A DNA stretch of 64,000 bases, taken from NCBI GenBank assembly GCA_034669045.1, contig JAXDOD010000190.1, forward strand, positions 1-64,000. Direction: 5' to 3'. The DNA is from VAZQ01 sp034669045 (GTDB taxonomy: Bacteria; Pseudomonadota; Alphaproteobacteria; Rhizobiales; Xanthobacteraceae). Within the stretch, counting starts at the first letter, position 1. The number at the start of each line of letters is the position of its first letter. This document shows, piece after piece, positions 61,855 through 64,000 of the stretch. The notes below the pieces were generated by a model that made no database searches, had not been told where the DNA came from, and saw only the letters and a program-made list of their open reading frames with translations. Position numbers and translations under genes: made by a program.

Positions 61855-62918
61855 CGTTCCTGCAGACGGTCAAGGGGATCTGCTCGCGCTGGATCGATTG
61901 CGTAGCCGAGGCGCTGGTCGCCCTGGTGGCGCGGCTGTCGGCGCCGCGGGTCGTCGAGCTCGTGGAACGCGAGGGCGGCGGCTTTGCGGTCGGCGCCAAC
62001 GCAGCCGGCGCTCCGTCCGCGAGCCTTCAGATCAAGGAGGGCAAGGAGTTCCGCCCGCTGCCGGCGGACGCGGGGGAGCCTCTCAAGGGCCGCCACGCCG
62101 AGATCATCCTGCGGCCGAACCGCTTCGTGTTCCGGCCGATCGAGCTGCCGCGGCAGGCCGCGGACTTCCTCGACGGCGTCGTCCGCTCCCAGATCGACCG
62201 CCTGACGCCCTGGGCCGCCAAGGACGCGGTGTTCGGCTGGATGAAGCCGGTCGAGATCGCGAAGGATCGCATCTCCGTGACCGTGGTGGCGACCGCGCGT
62301 GCGCTGGTGATGCCCTTCGTGCAGGCGGCCACCGGCCTCGGCGCCGATTCGATCTCGGTTTCGACGGTCGCCGACGGCAAGGAAGCCGGTTCCGGTCCGA
62401 TCAAGGTGTTCGAGCAGAAGACGCGGCAAGCCATCGAGGCCGGCCGCATCCGCCGTGCCCTCGTCGCGGTGCTGGTGGTGGTCGGCCTCGCGGCCGCGAT
62501 CGCGATCGGCGGCGCGTACATCATCGGCGACGACCTCGACACCCAGCTCAGCGACCTGACCCGCCGCGTCGCCGAGCGTCGCGCCGCGCTGCGGGCCGGG
62601 CGTGAGGGCGGCAGCGACACCGCCATGACCCGCCTGGAGCGCCGCAAGCACGAGGTGCCGTCGAGCGTGATCGTGATGGAAGCGCTGTCGGAGATTCTTC
62701 CCGATCATACCTTCGTCACGGAGCTGCGGGTTGAAGGCAACAAGCTGCAGCTCATCGGCTTCACGCGTGATGCGCCGTCGCTCATCCGGCTGATCGAGCA
62801 GTCGCAGCACTTCACGCGTGCCACGTTCTTTGCGCCGACGACGCGCTCGCCGTCCGATCCGGGCGAGCGTTTTCACATCGAGGCGCGCATCGAGCCGGTC
62901 TACAGGCCACGCACATGA
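61851..62918 (+). CDS. gspL: Type II secretion inner-membrane protein GspL/PilN-like
   Basis: A 355-residue protein from ATG 61851. The cytoplasmic actin-like part (AEIILRPNRFVFRPIELPRQ, VRSQIDRLTPWAAKDAVFGW) would contact GspE. One membrane helix (ALVAVLVVVGLAAAIAIGGA) precedes a coiled coil and a ferredoxin-like periplasmic domain with PilN features (VIVMEALSEILPDHTFVTEL, NKLQLIGFTRDAPSLIRLIE). This fused GspL/PilN form is common in alphaproteobacteria. It overlaps gspK and gspM by 4 bp. Confidence 0.83.
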   Translation: MTFLQTVKGICSRWIDCVAEALVALVARLSAPRVVELVEREGGGFAVGANAAGAPSASLQIKEGKEFRPLPADAGEPLKGRHAEIILRPNRFVFRPIELPRQAADFLDGVVRSQIDRLTPWAAKDAVFGWMKPVEIAKDRISVTVVATARALVMPFVQAATGLGADSISVSTVADGKEAGSGPIKVFEQKTRQAIEAGRIRRALVAVLVVVGLAAAIAIGGAYIIGDDLDTQLSDLTRRVAERRAALRAGREGGSDTAMTRLERRKHEVPSSVIVMEALSEILPDHTFVTELRVEGNKLQLIGFTRDAPSLIRLIEQSQHFTRATFFAPTTRSPSDPGERFHIEARIEPVYRPRT

Positions 62919-63478
62919 CCCTCGAACACCTGATCAGCCGTTACCTCACGCGCTCGCCGCTGGTCGCGACCAGTTGCTACGTCGCGCTGGTCTTGGTCCT
63001 GGTGTTCACCACCTGGGTTTCGATCGTGGGCATCGTCGAGCGGCAGGCCGCCGTCGCGGCCGCCGGCGTGGTGCTCGAACAGCTCGGCGGACGCCGGACC
63101 GCGCCCACCGGCGCCGATCCAACCACCGGTCCCGTTCCCACGGGTTCGGCATTCCTCGAAGGCCAGACGGTCACCATCGCGGGCGCGGCGCTGATGCAGC
63201 GGGTGGTCGGCGCGGTGCGCAAGGTCGGCGGCAATGTGCTCTCCTCGCAGGTGGCGATCGAAGGGTCCCAAGCCAAGACCGGGCTCGTGAGCGTGGTCCT
63301 GAGCTGCGAGGTGGGGCAGCCGGAACTCCAGCAACTGCTCTATGACCTCGAGGCCGGGATGCCGTTCCTGTTCGTGGATCAGATGGTGGCGCAGTCGCCG
63401 CAGGGTTTCACGGGCCTCGACGGCGGAAAAATGCGCATTCTGCTCGGGGTATCCGGTCAGTGGGACGGCGCGCAGTAG
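62915..63478 (+). CDS. gspM: Type II secretion protein GspM (GspMb type)
   Basis: A 187-residue protein with a short cytoplasmic start, one membrane helix (SCYVALVLVLVFTTWVSIVG), a coil, and a ferredoxin-like domain: FLEGQTVTIAGAALMQRVVG, LVSVVLSCEVGQPELQQLLY, DLEAGMPFLFVDQMVAQSPQ. GspM partners GspL in the platform. Start ATG 62915 overlaps gspL by 4 bp. Last gene of the gspE-M run; no gspC or gspN follows, matching their position near 45,235. Confidence 0.82.
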   Translation: MTLEHLISRYLTRSPLVATSCYVALVLVLVFTTWVSIVGIVERQAAVAAAGVVLEQLGGRRTAPTGADPTTGPVPTGSAFLEGQTVTIAGAALMQRVVGAVRKVGGNVLSSQVAIEGSQAKTGLVSVVLSCEVGQPELQQLLYDLEAGMPFLFVDQMVAQSPQGFTGLDGGKMRILLGVSGQWDGAQ

Positions 63479-63566
63479 GGCCGCTTGACAAGGCCCGGGG
63501 CGACGGCGAACATCTTTCGATAAACGCCGCGCATCGTCGCGCAGGAACGCGGTTGGGGTCATTCGC

Positions 63567-64000
63567 ATGCAATACGCCACACGGTTCGTCGCCGCCGCCA
63601 TAGCGGCCATGCTGCTGGCGCCGTCCGCCGGCTCGGCCGCCTCTCTCGACACCGGCGTGACCGTCCGAAAGCCGGTCCGCGTCGTCGTTGCCGTCTCGCT
63701 GCGCGCCGGCATCGCCGCCTTCAACCGCGAGGATTACGCCACCGCCGCCAGGATTTTCCGGGTGCTGGCGGAGCGCGGCGACGCCCAGGCGCAGGCCTAT
63801 CTCGGATTCATGTATCAGACCGGCAAGGGCGTGCCGCAGCACCATATCGTGTCGGCGAAATGGTATCACCGCGCCGCCAAGCAAGGGCATCCGGCCGCGC
63901 AGCAGGCCCTCGGGCTCCTGTTCGACAAGGGCCTGGGCGTCCCCGAGGACGATGTCCTCGCCCATAAGTGGATCAACCTCGCGACCTCCAAGGCCTCGGC
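63567..64000 (+). CDS. Sel1-repeat secreted protein, cut by the right edge
   Basis: Start ATG 63567, 88 bp after gspM. Signal peptide MQYATRFVAAAIAAMLLAPS to GSAAS. Sel1-like repeats follow (AGIAAFNREDYATAARIFRV, GDAQAQAYLGFMYQTGKGVP, HPAAQQALGLLFDKGLGVPE). At least 144 residues are present; the end is outside the window. Sel1 proteins are periplasmic scaffolds; position after the T2SS operon may be accidental or may indicate an accessory factor. Confidence 0.82.
   Translation, partial: MQYATRFVAAAIAAMLLAPSAGSAASLDTGVTVRKPVRVVVAVSLRAGIAAFNREDYATAARIFRVLAERGDAQAQAYLGFMYQTGKGVPQHHIVSAKWYHRAAKQGHPAAQQALGLLFDKGLGVPEDDVLAHKWINLATSKAS

Overview
The window is GC-rich alphaproteobacterial DNA, most like a Bradyrhizobium/Rhodopseudomonas/Afipia-type member of the Hyphomicrobiales. 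The basis is codon use, dispersed palindromic repeats of the rhizobial kind, a 4-hydroxybenzoyl-CoA reductase operon, and a gsp-type secretion cluster in which the secretin and prepilin peptidase genes diverge from gspE-M. It splits into an accessory, decaying half (about 1-37,000) and a chromosomal half of mostly intact operons (about 38,000-64,000).

Left part, 1-10,700: a mobile-element scrapyard. An IS3-type element, an IS3 remnant and a run of truncated or frameshifted genes lie here: WYL regulator C-terminus, uracil-glycosylase-like protein, TerB-C-like C-terminus, permuted ParE pieces, a chimera of a secreted protein with a cytochrome c tail, a PQQ sugar dehydrogenase piece and an XRE regulator tail. 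Few genes look intact.

Defence core, 10,700-28,800: the standout is a two-gene operon on the minus strand. The first gene encodes a PD-(D/E)XK nuclease fused to a TIR domain and to an unrecognised C-terminal region. The second, overlapping by 4 bp, encodes a 1090-residue STAND ATPase with pentapeptide repeats, NB-ARC, TPRs and a C-terminal cold-shock-type domain. Six near-identical 120-bp TPR units in it form a mosaic. After an autotransporter comes a decayed tyrosine integrase with an HTH/zinc-type partner, then a plus-strand restriction-type operon: MmeI-like methyltransferase, PUA/EVE-like plus GIY-YIG-like protein, SF2 helicase, GIY-YIG protein, and a protein ending in a cold-shock domain. 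Only the helicase and the last gene are uninterrupted. A cold-shock-type C-terminus therefore occurs in both defence loci.

Phage and alarmone region, 28,800-37,200: an integrase tail interrupted by IS481/IS630 debris, two divergent HD phosphohydrolases resembling SpoT/MESH1 hydrolases, and an intact minus-strand phage packaging cassette (hypothetical protein, ParB-methyltransferase fusion, DUF5681 protein, large terminase).

Right part, 37,900-64,000: a solute-binding protein; a hot-dog thioesterase with hcrC-hcrA-hcrB (4-hydroxybenzoyl-CoA reductase, anaerobic aromatic degradation) whose spacers carry palindromic repeats; a sulfatase-fold protein; and two type II secretion (T2SS) accessory proteins. 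Next come a TPR-OGT glycosyltransferase, secreted beta-helix proteins, a GT-D-type glycosyltransferase, and the T2SS core (gspO-like peptidase and gspD on minus, gspE-F-G-H-I-J-K-L-M on plus, mostly overlapping by 4 bp). A Sel1-repeat gene runs off the right edge. The T2SS, two beta-helix proteins and two glycosyltransferases may form one system for exporting, and perhaps glycosylating, surface proteins; that link is inference.
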